Shown here one piece after another: positions 1 through 7,755 of a stretch of DNA of 64,000 nucleotides (within the stretch, counting starts at the first letter, position 1; each line of letters opens with the position of its first letter). The stretch comes from UBA2199 sp964628035 (GTDB taxonomy: Bacteria > Acidobacteriota > Aminicenantia > UBA2199), in contig CAZVPI010000015.1 in the NCBI GenBank assembly GCA_964628035.1, positions 1 through 64,000 on the forward strand, written 5' to 3'. The notes beneath the pieces were generated by a model. It was not told where the DNA came from. It searched no databases and worked only from the letters and a program-made list of their open reading frames with translations. The position numbers and the translations under genes were made by a program.

Positions 1-55
1 ACGGGCCTTTTTCAACCAAAATATCCTAGTCCCAAATCTCCTGCCCCCCTTCACT

Positions 56-85
56 TATAATATAAAAATTTTAATAAAAGGAGGA
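56..85 (+). promoter_or_regulatory. -10 box and strong Shine-Dalgarno of the first gene
   Basis: A TATAAT at 56-61 lies in an AT-rich leader, and AAGGAGGA at 78-85 sits 4 bp before the ATG at 90. No good -35 hexamer is visible 17 bp upstream. The ribosome site decides the start. Confidence 0.5.
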
Positions 86-89
86 AAAA

Positions 90-1886
90 ATGAAGCGAAA
101 TAGAATGCTGTGCATGGCTGCGGTAGTAATGTTGGTTCTGGCTGTGCCCGGGTTGGCGCAAAACGACCCCCCGCCGGGATTTCCCATTGTCGAGGATTTC
201 ACCGAAGTATCGGAGTGGACGTTGCATGACAATGCGGTTCATGATGCCGTTAACGGCCGGGTGCAGTTAACCAACAGCACCACATTTAAAAAGGGACTAA
301 TCGTTCTCAATGCCCCCTTCTCCTCGACCTACGGGATCACAGTGGAATTTGACTTTTTCTCCGGCGGCGGTACGGGCGCAGACGGCATAGCTTTTTTCCT
401 GGTAGATGGCACGACCGATCCCGTAATCCCCGGAGCTTATGGATGTTCATTGGGATATTCATCCAATTTTGAGTATGAGATGTTGCCATTAGCGGGCGTT
501 TCTCATGGCTATGTGGGCATAGGTTTTGATGAAATCGGCGGTTTTTTAACCCAATATGCCGGGCCCATGGGGCTTCCGGAATATATTCCTGATACAGTGA
601 CTATGCGCGGATCAGGAAACGGTATAGTTGGCTATAACTACCTGACTCATGCGTTGACAAACCCATACGGCGGCATTGACGGCGGTTGGCGCCGCGCCCG
701 TATCACCGTCACCCAAGGGACGCTTGTTTCCGTTCAGATGAGTTGGAACAACGGGACCACCTGGGTTCCGCTCATTACAGATTATGATTTAAGCGCTGCG
801 CCCGGACAGGCCCCCCTGCCCGCCACTTTCAAGCTCGGTTTTTCGGCATCGACGGGAGCTTTAACCAATTTTCACTTGATTGACAATGTGAATGTGAGTG
901 TACCGGTTGATGTAGTGGTTGACGTGACCCAGCAACCCGACGGACCCTTTTGCCCCGGCGAAAATGTCTCGTATCAATTCACAGTTGCCAACAACGGGCC
1001 CAATGGCTCCAATTCCATCCAGGTAAGCGACAAGGTTCCCGCCGGGCTTGAGAATGTGGCATGGAATTACACCACGAATCTGGGAGACAGCGACAGCGGC
1101 ACCGGCAACATCATCGAGCCGACGCTGGACCTGGACAGTGGCGAGATCGCTACCTTTACGGTTTCCGGGGACGTCGCCCTCAATTTCTTCGGCAGCCTGG
1201 GCCATGATGTGTCGGCGGATACCGGACCTGGATTCAACGATCCCACACCCGGTGATGCATCGGATTCTGTCGTAATCGAGGTTGTCTCGAAATCGCTAAC
1301 AGTCACCTCTCCCAATGGCGGTGAAAACTGGAAAGCCACTTCGAGTAAAACCATAACCTGGAATGCAGATTGCATGTCCGGATTGTTGAAGATCACGCTT
1401 TGGAAAAGCGGCTTGAAAGTTGGTCTTATTGCCTACAATGTCGACCCGGCAGCAGGTTCCTTTGCCTGGAAGGCGGGCCAACTAATCGATGGCGGCCTGG
1501 CGAGCTGCGGCAACGATTATAGAATCAAGATCAAGGAAATCGGCACAGTGGAAGCAGATAGCAGTGATGCCAATTTTACGCTCTCTCCTGGCATTACGGT
1601 TGAGGCCCCCATCGGCGGCGAGACCTGGAAAACAGGTGATGTCAAACAAATCACCTGGAGTGCCCTTTGTCTTACCCATAATGTCAAGATCACCCTTTGG
1701 CAGGATAACGAGTTTAGAGGAATTATTGCCTACGATCTCGATCCGGCTGCCAGTTCATTTTCCTGGACGGTTGGCAGGTTGGACGATGGCAGCATGGTTG
1801 CTCCCGGCAACTATAAGATCAAAATCAAGGAGATCAGCACCGCGGTGGCAAGTACCAGCGACGGCACCATTACTTTGATACCTTGA
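90..1886 (+). CDS. secreted L-type-lectin-like protein with DUF11 and two Kre9/Knh1-like C-terminal repeats
   Basis: This is a 598-residue exported protein. Residues 1-23 form a Sec signal peptide ending in GLAQ. Residues 25-270 resemble an L-type lectin fold (GADGIAFFLVDG near residue 95, then a GIGFDEIGGF segment), which suggests carbohydrate binding at the cell surface or outside. Residues 275-390 look like a DUF11 beta-sandwich (VSYQFTVANNGPN). Two homologous modules of about 100 residues follow (SPNGGENWK and APIGGETWK, each ending in a YRIKIKEI or YKIKIKEI strand), typical of Kre9/Knh1-like stalk repeats. No catalytic motif or membrane anchor is visible, so adhesion or matrix binding is an inference. 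The gene stands alone and is less GC-rich than its neighbours. Confidence 0.88.
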   Translation: MKRNRMLCMAAVVMLVLAVPGLAQNDPPPGFPIVEDFTEVSEWTLHDNAVHDAVNGRVQLTNSTTFKKGLIVLNAPFSSTYGITVEFDFFSGGGTGADGIAFFLVDGTTDPVIPGAYGCSLGYSSNFEYEMLPLAGVSHGYVGIGFDEIGGFLTQYAGPMGLPEYIPDTVTMRGSGNGIVGYNYLTHALTNPYGGIDGGWRRARITVTQGTLVSVQMSWNNGTTWVPLITDYDLSAAPGQAPLPATFKLGFSASTGALTNFHLIDNVNVSVPVDVVVDVTQQPDGPFCPGENVSYQFTVANNGPNGSNSIQVSDKVPAGLENVAWNYTTNLGDSDSGTGNIIEPTLDLDSGEIATFTVSGDVALNFFGSLGHDVSADTGPGFNDPTPGDASDSVVIEVVSKSLTVTSPNGGENWKATSSKTITWNADCMSGLLKITLWKSGLKVGLIAYNVDPAAGSFAWKAGQLIDGGLASCGNDYRIKIKEIGTVEADSSDANFTLSPGITVEAPIGGETWKTGDVKQITWSALCLTHNVKITLWQDNEFRGIIAYDLDPAASSFSWTVGRLDDGSMVAPGNYKIKIKEISTAVASTSDGTITLIP

Positions 1887-1984
1887 ACTGTTTACAGCTA
1901 GGAGGGAATTTGGGGTAGTGTCAAGTATCTTTCGCACTTTTGATTTGAGGTAGTCCTTAAACCAAGACGAGAATGTGGGAAAGT

Positions 1985-2005
1985 GGAAAAGGCGAAGCCT
2001 TTTCC
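1985..2005. repeat. perfect 9-bp hairpin
   Basis: GGAAAAGGC and GCCTTTTCC flank a 3-nt GAA loop. It lies about 100 bp past the stop of the lectin gene and has no T-tract, so it is not a clear terminator. It may belong to the edge of the repeat element that begins at 2053. The stretch 1887-2052 otherwise shows no gene. Confidence 0.6.
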
Positions 2006-2052
2006 AAGGGATGTGGGCCCATGGTCCATCATCCGGTCTTTTCCAAGGGAAT

Positions 2053-2324
2053 GAGAAATGAGGGTCAGGTCTTGAAATGACAGGTTGGTCATTGTCCTTT
2101 TTCATGCTTTCGCAGGGCCAAGCTGATGCTCGAATAATGCATCCCCAGACAATCGCCGATTTCACGCATGGTGTATCCTCCCTCCGCATAGGCCCGGTAA
2201 ACAACGGCTTCCCGCCTCTCTTTCTTGCGCGCCCCGTTCTGGAATATCTCATCCCATTCGGTCCCCGATATGAATTTTATCTAATACAATAAAACTGCTT
2301 TTTCAAGACCTGACCCCAATTCTC
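2053..2324. mobile_element. inverted-repeat-bounded remnant of a REP-associated (Y1) transposase element
   Basis: A 23-24 bp imperfect inverted repeat bounds the segment: 2053-2076 contains GGGTCAGGTCTTGAA and 2302-2324 contains its complement TTCAAGACCTGACCC. Between the arms only the last about 60 codons of a Y1 transposase remain. Y1/RAYT transposases are known to mobilise such short palindromic ends, so this reads as a decayed copy with most of the catalytic domain deleted. Confidence 0.7.
2089..2280 (-). pseudogene. C-terminal remnant of a REP-associated tyrosine transposase
   Basis: The minus strand reads an open frame of about 60 codons with no sensible start (a stop lies just upstream). 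It contains the helix-turn-helix core YTMREIGDCLGMHYSSIS, the usual C-terminal DNA-binding tail of RAYT proteins, preceded by a basic segment (ARKKERREAVVYRAY). The HUH nuclease domain with its HFH and tyrosine motifs is missing. The position inside inverted repeats supports this reading. Confidence 0.7.
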
Positions 2325-2412
2325 ACTTGGCCAGGTCAAAATACGCCGGCGAGCCGGGCGCCAGGCGGATCTGCAGCCCGGCGCCGCCGGCCAGCATCGC
2401 TTGCTTCACCAT
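2323..2412 (-). CDS. 29-residue ORF cut off at the repeat boundary
   Basis: The ATG at 2412 overlaps the stop region of the upstream membrane gene (ATGGTGA), and the frame MVKQAMLAGGAG... runs 29 codons. Its stop codon falls at the outer edge of the inverted repeat at 2302-2324. It is probably the front end of a second gene in an operon, truncated by the transposase element, but it could be meaningless. Not recognised. Confidence 0.3.
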   Translation of the reverse strand: MVKQAMLAGGAGLQIRLAPGSPAYFDLAK

Positions 2413-2413
2413 T

Positions 2414-2797
2414 TCACCGTTCACCTTTCGCGTCGCACTGTGTCGCCTGTTTGAACAGCCACGCCGCCGCCAGGAACAGGACGACGAAGAAACCGTTCAG
2501 CAGGGCAAGCTCCAGCGGGCCGCTCCAGGGCCGGCCCAGCCCGGCGGCCAGCGCGTAGACGCCCACCAGCGCCTGGGCCAGGGCCATGGCCAGCAGCGCC
2601 CAGGCCATGCCGCAGGGACGGAAGCGGGCGGCCAGGGCGCCGGCCGCGCCCACGGCCAGAACCCCGAAATACATGCGGTTGGCCGGGTCGCCGTCGGCGC
2701 CGATGATGCCGACGCCCAGGCTCAGCCAGGCCAGGAGCAGCGCGGCCGCCAGCGCCAGCCCCATGGCCAAGCCCCAGGAATGGCGTAGAATCTTCAT
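2414..2797 (-). CDS. small integral membrane protein of unknown function
   Basis: This is a 127-residue protein with four predicted hydrophobic helices (residues about 8-28, 38-58, 63-90 and 98-118) and short loops. The ATG at 2797 is preferred because an AGAGGA ribosome site lies 5-6 bp upstream; in-frame ATGs further upstream have none. No family motif is recognised. It lies upstream of the 29-codon ORF at 2323-2412 with overlapping stop and start, so the two were probably an operon before the transposase element arrived. Confidence 0.6.
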   Translation of the reverse strand: MKILRHSWGLAMGLALAAALLLAWLSLGVGIIGADGDPANRMYFGVLAVGAAGALAARFRPCGMAWALLAMALAQALVGVYALAAGLGRPWSGPLELALLNGFFVVLFLAAAWLFKQATQCDAKGER

Positions 2798-2931
2798 GAG
2801 TCCTCTCATGCATACGGTTGTCCGGAACACGATGAAGTATATGCCCATTGTTTCCGCGGTTCCATCCATTTTCGCAAATCACATTTTTCATGGTTGCATG
2901 ATCTCGTTCCAGGCGATATTATTTTATCAAC

Positions 2932-2947
2932 ACGAATGACCATTCGT
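2932..2947. promoter_or_regulatory. perfect 16-bp palindrome, candidate TetR-type operator
   Basis: ACGAATG-AC-CATTCGT is a perfect inverted repeat (7-bp arms, 2-bp centre) ending 3 bp before the GGAGGG ribosome site of the gene at 2963. Its length and the ATG/CAT centre resemble operators of TetR-family repressors. No TetR-family gene is encoded in this window, so any regulator would act from elsewhere. Confidence 0.5.
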
Positions 2948-2962
2948 TATGGAGGGATGATC

Positions 2963-3553
2963 ATGAACCATTCCGGCAAAGGGTTTCTCTTGAAAGGCGT
3001 CAGCCTGGCCCTGGCGCTGGCGCTGCTGTTCCCGGGCTCGGCCTTCGCCGGCGCCGGGAAAGTCCGCAGCAACAAGGCCACGGTGACCGCCGGGGGATCG
3101 GCGTACAAGGGCGCCATGCTCTATGTGGCGAAAGACCTGCTGGTCCTCAAGGAACGGGAGAGCGGCAAGATGCTCGGCTTCGCCTTTGAGGAGGTTGACA
3201 AGGTCTCCATCAAGAAAAGCAAGGCCGGCATCGGCGTGCTGGTCGGGCTGGGGGTCGGCGTCGGCCTGGCGGCGCTGCTGGTGGGATCGGTCAAGAAGGA
3301 CGGCGACAACGTCTTCGCCGCCATCCTGGTCGTGCCCCTGGTCCTTGCCGCGGCCGTCGTGGGCGGCGCCGTCATCGCCCTGGTCACGTCGACCGCCGGC
3401 GGGCTGGTCGGACTCCTGGTCGGCAAGAAGAACTTCAAGCTGGGCAGGATGGGACCCGAAAAGAAGGCGGCAGCCCTGGCCAGGCTGAAAAAGTACGCCG
3501 TGTTCCAGGTCCTGCCCGACGAGATCCGCTCGCAGCTGCTGATGATCGAGTAG
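2963..3553 (+). CDS. exported glycine-zipper protein of unknown function
   Basis: This is a 196-residue protein. Residues 1-29 form a signal peptide ending in GSAFA. A soluble segment follows (YVAKDLLVLKERESGKMLGF, residues about 52-71). Residues 88-155 hold long glycine/alanine/valine-rich stretches (LVGLGVGVGLAALLVGS, VVGGAVIALV, GGLVGLLVG) typical of membrane-inserting glycine zippers, and the tail is charged. The ATG at 2963 is chosen because GGAGGG lies 6 bp upstream; ATG 2957 would abut the ribosome site. A perfect palindrome sits just before it and probably controls it. It could be an envelope stress or permeability protein, but no function can be assigned. Confidence 0.75.
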   Translation: MNHSGKGFLLKGVSLALALALLFPGSAFAGAGKVRSNKATVTAGGSAYKGAMLYVAKDLLVLKERESGKMLGFAFEEVDKVSIKKSKAGIGVLVGLGVGVGLAALLVGSVKKDGDNVFAAILVVPLVLAAAVVGGAVIALVTSTAGGLVGLLVGKKNFKLGRMGPEKKAAALARLKKYAVFQVLPDEIRSQLLMIE

Positions 3554-3602
3554 CGCGAAAAAGTGCCAGTGACACCCTGAAGGCACCCGAGGTGGGGAAC
3601 GC

Positions 3603-3755
3603 CCGTGTCAGCAAGAAGCTCAACCAAACTCCAGTGGTGGAAAAAGACAGAGGGGCATTGAGGGACAGTGAGAAAAACGAACAGAGACGAGTTCTCGATG
3701 TTGCCTTTGCTTTATCCCTTTACTCCATTCATCGGTTGGCAGTGGCGGCAACGAG
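3603..3755 (-). repeat. dispersed intergenic repeat, copy A
   Basis: One of five related copies (others near 6.4, 33.9, 35.7 and 38.5 kb). Read on the minus strand it carries the family core GAACTCGTCTCTGTT, then a CCCCTCTGTCTTT pyrimidine block, a CACTGGAGTTTGGTTGAG block and a TGCTGACAC end. It fills most of the gap 3554-3886 between two co-directional genes. Confidence 0.8.
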
Positions 3756-3813
3756 TACTGGAGTGATCGAGATGGTGACAAAAAACATACTGCCTGCCGT
3801 GGCACGCGGCACA

Positions 3814-3842
3814 TGACGCGTCAAGACAGGTCGTCCTTGACA
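3814..3842 (+). promoter_or_regulatory. TGACGCGTCA motif followed by a TTGACA-like -35
   Basis: The palindrome TGACGCGTCA at 3814-3823 is followed by GACAGGTCGT, and a TTGACA begins at 3837. The same palindrome recurs at 52736 and 60207, each time a short distance before a TTGACN hexamer. A matching -10 for the gene at 3887 is not clear. Confidence 0.4.
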
Positions 3843-3886
3843 AGCTTTTCGCAATGAGAAGCTTCGCCTCGAGGCAGGGAGGGAAA

Positions 3887-5323
3887 ATGCCCGTCATCGG
3901 CCGCGCCCGGCTTTTGCCAACGATCCTTTTGCCGCTGCTCCTGCTGAGCGGCGGCTGCTCCCGAGAGGACTCCGTCCCGGATGACGACGAAACGATTGTG
4001 CGGCTGGCCCTGGACTGGTCGACCTATTGGGGCGGCTCGGGCGGCGACGGCGCCACCCGCGGCAACGCCCTGGCCGTCGCGGCCAACGGCGACGTCGTGG
4101 TCGTGGGCGAGAGCCAGAGCCCTTCCTTCTTCGTGAAGAACCCGGTGCAGGCGAATCCCCAGCGCGCCTCCAAGGGCTTTGTCACCCGCTTCGCGGCCAA
4201 CGGCCAGGACGTGATCTACTCCACCCGCATCGGCTCGAGCGGCGGCTATGAATGGTGCATCGGCGTGGCAATCGACGCCGGCGGCAACGCCCTCGTGGTG
4301 GGGCATGTGAGCGGCGAGGGCTTTCCGCTCAAGAACCCGCTCTTCGCCGAATTCGATTTCAGCGACGGCAAGGACTGCGGCTTTCTGTGCTCGATCCCGC
4401 CTCAGGGCGGAAGCCTGAATTTCTCCACCCTAATCCCCCAGGGAACACCGGCGGCTGTGGCCGTGGGACCCGACGGAGCGATCTTCGTGGCCTGCGGCAC
4501 CCACGTGCTCAAGGTGGCCGCCGACGGCAGCCGGCTGCTCTACGATTTCCTGGTCTCCGGCGGAGGCGCCGGGACCACCCTCTCCGCCATCGCCATCGAC
4601 GACAGCGGCCGGGCCTGGGTCACCGGCAGCGCCGACTACGAATTTTCTCCCCTGCTGAATCCCCTGCAGCCTTCGGGAGGCCTCCACGGTTCCGACCTGC
4701 TGCTGGCGCAGGTGAACGCCGACGGCAGCGCCCTCGACTTTTCCACCCTGCTGGGCGGCGCCGGCCATGACTATGGAACCGGCATCGATCTCGGCCCCGA
4801 CGGCGCGGTCTGCGTCGCCGGCTGCACCAACTCGGGGGACTTCCCTGTGAAGAAGGCCGCCACCCCCGGCTGGGGAGGGGATTATGACGGCCTACTGCTC
4901 AAGATCGACCCGGCGACCCCGCGCGTCGTCTACGCCACCTATGTGGGCGGGGACTGGGAGGACCGCGGCGCCGGCCTGGCGCTGGCCGTCGGTGGAGGCG
5001 TCTGGGTCGCCGGCCTGACCACCAGCCACGATTTGCCGGTGACCGGCTCCTTCCAGGACGGGCTGGCCGGCGTGAAGGACGCCTTCATCGCCCTGCTGTC
5101 TGCCGACGGCAGCCGTTGGGAAGCGATGAGCTACTTCGGCGGCTCACTGACATCCAACCACTCCGAGGTCGGCGCCGACTGGGGCAACAGCCTGTGCCTG
5201 GGCCCGGGCGGGACGATCTACATGACCGGCGAAACCTTTTCCTCCGATTTCCCCATGCAGAACGCGATCGATCCCGTCTACAGCCTGCCCAAGGCCTTCG
5301 TGACGGCTTTCCGGAGGAAGTAA
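3887..5323 (+). CDS. lipoprotein with SBBP-type beta-propeller repeats
   Basis: This is a 478-residue protein. The lipobox LLSGGC near residue 24 follows a hydrophobic signal segment, so it should be lipidated at that cysteine and anchored in an envelope membrane. The rest is built from repeated blades with the signature STxxGGxxxDxxxxLAVxxxGxxxVxG (for example STYWGGSGGDGA, STLLGGAGHDYG and ATYVGGDWEDRG), typical of SBBP seven-bladed propeller proteins. Such proteins usually bind ligands or other surface proteins; no catalytic residues are apparent. ATG 3887 is preferred to 3854 because AGGGAGGG lies just upstream and the signal peptide then has normal length. Confidence 0.85.
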   Translation: MPVIGRARLLPTILLPLLLLSGGCSREDSVPDDDETIVRLALDWSTYWGGSGGDGATRGNALAVAANGDVVVVGESQSPSFFVKNPVQANPQRASKGFVTRFAANGQDVIYSTRIGSSGGYEWCIGVAIDAGGNALVVGHVSGEGFPLKNPLFAEFDFSDGKDCGFLCSIPPQGGSLNFSTLIPQGTPAAVAVGPDGAIFVACGTHVLKVAADGSRLLYDFLVSGGGAGTTLSAIAIDDSGRAWVTGSADYEFSPLLNPLQPSGGLHGSDLLLAQVNADGSALDFSTLLGGAGHDYGTGIDLGPDGAVCVAGCTNSGDFPVKKAATPGWGGDYDGLLLKIDPATPRVVYATYVGGDWEDRGAGLALAVGGGVWVAGLTTSHDLPVTGSFQDGLAGVKDAFIALLSADGSRWEAMSYFGGSLTSNHSEVGADWGNSLCLGPGGTIYMTGETFSSDFPMQNAIDPVYSLPKAFVTAFRRK

Positions 5324-5383
5324 CAAAGCAACCTCCGGGTGGTGAGCCGGCGCCAAGAAGAAACTCTGGGGGAGAAGGCCGCG

Positions 5384-5701
5384 TCAACTATCGAAGCGGA
5401 AGAAGAAAAACGGCACGGCTGCCCAGTCGCGGCGGACGCCGCGGGCACGACCCAGCAGGCAAAAGTTGCCGTCCAGGACGCGGCCGTCCTCTTTCACATG
5501 GCCCAAGGTGCGGAAGCTCGCACCGAGGACCCGGCCGTCTTCCCGGAACTAACCCACGACCCTGAACGGGGCGACCTGGACGGCGCCGTCGCTCTTCAGA
5601 TGGCCGATCACGCGGAAGTCGCGGCCCAGGCCGCTGCGTTCGAAAAAGAGGGCGGGTTCACGGAGCGCCTGTTCCGAGTCAGGACAGGGCGACGAGAGAA
5701 G
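5384..5701 (-). pseudogene. degenerate repeat-protein gene with an in-frame stop
   Basis: The minus-strand frame ending at the TGA at 5384-5386 encodes about 105 codons with repeats of roughly 18-20 residues: FRVIGHLKSDGAV, FREDGRVLGASFRTLGHVKEDGRVLDGNF. The pattern F-R-x-[IL]-G-x-[LV]-K-x-D-G-x-V is clear, but a TAG interrupts it after FRVVG and no start codon is evident. Its neighbour is the beheaded peptidase at 5815. I do not recognise the family; the repetition and the stop are seen directly. Confidence 0.5.
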
Positions 5702-5814
5702 TGACGAACTCGTAGTGTTAGCAAGGAACCCCGCGAAATCGTGTCCATAGCAGTCATGTCATTGCCGGGCACGGGCATGATACACATCTTCACTTTTTCC
5801 TTTTCCCTTTTCCC

Positions 5815-6321
5815 TTGTACAATGAACAGAAATCCAACGGCGAGGTGCAGGGCCGCCTGGACAAGGAGACGACGGCCAACGTCGGGGTGATCAGCGGCGG
5901 CCTCATCCGCAACGGCGTGCCGGCCCAGGCCTGCTTCCTGGCCGAGTGCCGCAGCCTGAACCACAGGAAGGCCCAGGCCCTGGCCACGGCCATGGAGAAG
6001 ACGATCCGGCGCGAAGCAGCCAGGGCCGGCGCCAAGGCGGCGGTCAAGACGAACAACCTGTGCAAGGCGGTGGCCATCCCAGCCGACGCCTGGACCGTGG
6101 TCACGGCCCAGAAAGCCTTAGCGACCGTCGGCGTCAAGGCCAAGACGACCTTCATCACCGGCTTCACCGACGCCTCCCTCTACAACAACAAGGGGATCGA
6201 GATGGCGGTGGTGGGCATCGGCGCCCGCGACGAGCATGCCACCTGCGAGCACATCCATGCCGCCGACATGGAGAAGGCGCTGAAGATGATTGTGGAGATC
6301 CTGCGCCTTTCGGCGGAGTAA
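5815..6321 (+). pseudogene. C-terminal fragment of an M20/PepT-like peptidase
   Basis: The frame encodes 168 residues that match only the second half of M20-family di/tripeptidases: the dimerisation-domain strand ETTANVGVISGG, the receptor loop DASLYNNKGIEMAVVGIG, and the C-terminal helix HIHAADMEKALKMIVEIL with a conserved histidine. The N-terminal zinc domain (about 200 residues with the HxD metal ligands) is absent. Upstream is a T/C-rich stretch at 5788-5814 and the remnant at 5384-5701. The fragment cannot bind the two metals, so it is almost certainly a relic even though the frame is open. The recurrent repeat begins just past its stop. Confidence 0.7.
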
Positions 6322-6328
6322 GGGCTCC

Positions 6329-6555
6329 AAAAGGTGTAAGGGAAAAGGCAAAAGTAAGGAAAGAATCCCTGCAAGTGCCCGCTGGCACCACTGCCACCAG
6401 AAAAAAGGGGTAAAGGGAAAAAGTGGTAAAGAGATAAAGGTAAGGCAAAATCGAGAACTCGCCTCTGCTTGTTTTTCTTACTGCGCCTCTCTAGCCCCCA
6501 ATCTTTCTCTGCCACTGGAGTTTCGTCCGGTCTCTTGCTGGCACTACCACTAACA
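6329..6555 (+). repeat. dispersed intergenic repeat, copy B
   Basis: This forward copy has GCCACCAGAAAAAAGGGGTAAAG, the core GAGAACTCGCCTCTG, a pyrimidine block, CCACTGGAGTTTCGT and the end TGCTGGCACTACC. It lies between two convergent gene ends (the M20 fragment and the Lrp-like gene). An extension on its left side (GGGAAAAGGCAAAAG) is shared with copies C and D. Confidence 0.8.
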
Positions 6556-6583
6556 CTACGATATCGAGTTCTTGGATCTGGTA

Positions 6584-7579
6584 CTAAGCCGGGTACTGCC
6601 CGTACTTCAGTTCCCTCAACACGATGACGCTGCGGAAGGCGGCGACGTCGGCGGCGAACCCGGTGCGCAGCCGGCGCATGAAGGCCAGGAACTCGTCGCC
6701 CGGGCCGGTCATCAGCTCCACCTCCAGGTCCCAGCTGCCGATGGTCTTGACCAGGAAGATCACCTCCGGCCGCGAGCGCAGCCAGGCGCAGAGGCGGGCC
6801 AGCGCCTCGCCGGCCGGCCCCTCCAGGCGCAGGAAGACCTTGCGGTAGACGAAGCCCAGGCGGGCATGGTCGATCTTGGCCGCGAAGCCGGCGATGGCGC
6901 CGCGGCTCTTCAGGGCGCGCAGGTGCTGGGCCGCCGCCGCAGGCGACACGCGGCAGCGCCGCGACAGGGAGGCCAAGGACAGGCGGCCGTTGCGGCTGAG
7001 CTCGGCCAGCAGCCGGCGGTCGATGGCGTCGACCTCCAGCGGGCCGGGAAGGCTCTCCAACGTCACCCCGGAAGCCCCCGCCGACAATGCCTCTGAGGCT
7101 GCCACGGCGGGGGTGAGGAAGCGCCAGGGCAAAAACTCGATGCGCGTGGCCAGCGAGAAATATTTTTCCTGGAAGAGTCCCCCGAACTGGCCCAGGATGT
7201 CGTCGTAGGCCGACTCGAAGGCCGGCACCCCCTGGGCCCAGACCACGAACTCCAGATCGAAGTCGCCATCGAGTTGGGTGAGCCAGGAGACGTCGGAGCG
7301 GTTGAGCAGGTGGTCGAGGAGCTCCTTCTCCCCCATCTCGGTGAGGCGCTGGAAGCGGACGAAAACGCGAAAATGGTCGAAGCCCAAACGGAAGATGTTG
7401 GGGATGGCGAAAAAGCCGGTGAGCAGGCCGCGGCGCTCCAGGCTGCGCAGGCGGTAGCCGAGCCGCTGCTTGGACAGGCCAAGCTTCCGGGACAGTCGGG
7501 TGAGGCTCTCGCGGCCGTTGAGGCTCAGCTCGCGCAACAGGGCCAGATCGTCTTCATCGGCTTGTGCTTTATCTATCAT
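6584..7579 (-). CDS. double-length Lrp/AsnC-family transcription regulator
   Basis: This 331-residue protein is two Lrp/AsnC units in tandem. Unit 1 has a helix-turn-helix at about residues 9-55 (SRKLGLSKQRLGYRLRSLERRG) and an effector-binding RAM domain to about 160. Unit 2 repeats this from about 183 (IDRRLLAELSRNGRLSLASL, then a second HTH) with a second RAM domain ending at 331. Ordinary Lrp proteins have about 150-165 residues, so one chain mimics a dimer. It is divergent from the dehydrogenase operon at 7756 across an AT-rich spacer (7580-7700). Local control of that operon by an amino-acid effector is the natural inference. The ATG at 7579 has no Shine-Dalgarno and lies 9 bp after a -10 box. 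Confidence 0.88.
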   Translation of the reverse strand: MIDKAQADEDDLALLRELSLNGRESLTRLSRKLGLSKQRLGYRLRSLERRGLLTGFFAIPNIFRLGFDHFRVFVRFQRLTEMGEKELLDHLLNRSDVSWLTQLDGDFDLEFVVWAQGVPAFESAYDDILGQFGGLFQEKYFSLATRIEFLPWRFLTPAVAASEALSAGASGVTLESLPGPLEVDAIDRRLLAELSRNGRLSLASLSRRCRVSPAAAAQHLRALKSRGAIAGFAAKIDHARLGFVYRKVFLRLEGPAGEALARLCAWLRSRPEVIFLVKTIGSWDLEVELMTGPGDEFLAFMRRLRTGFAADVAAFRSVIVLRELKYGQYPA

Positions 7580-7588
7580 TATTACAAA

Positions 7589-7617
7589 TTATTACCATAT
7601 ATTTTTTATAATATCAA
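7589..7617 (-). promoter_or_regulatory. promoter of the Lrp-like gene, apparently leaderless
   Basis: On the minus strand TTGATA (7617-7612), a 17-bp spacer and TAATAA (7594-7589) precede the ATG at 7579 by 9 bp. Transcription would start at or next to the A of the ATG. The surrounding 7580-7700 is strongly AT-rich with A/T tracts, a plausible binding region for the Lrp protein itself. Confidence 0.55.
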
Positions 7618-7755
7618 ATAAAAACCTTTATAAATGAATAAAAGTAATAAAATTATAAAATATTTTTAAAATACATTTCTTCAGGCAAAACCTGTGCTAT
7701 ATGTTTGTGGTAAGCATTCCGAGAATTCAACTCTGAGGATCGGAGGTCGGCGTCC

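Noticed and set aside
5339..5704. 121-codon plus-strand open frame
   Set aside because: It has no motif and mirrors the repeat-protein relic on the minus strand, which shows clear repeats.
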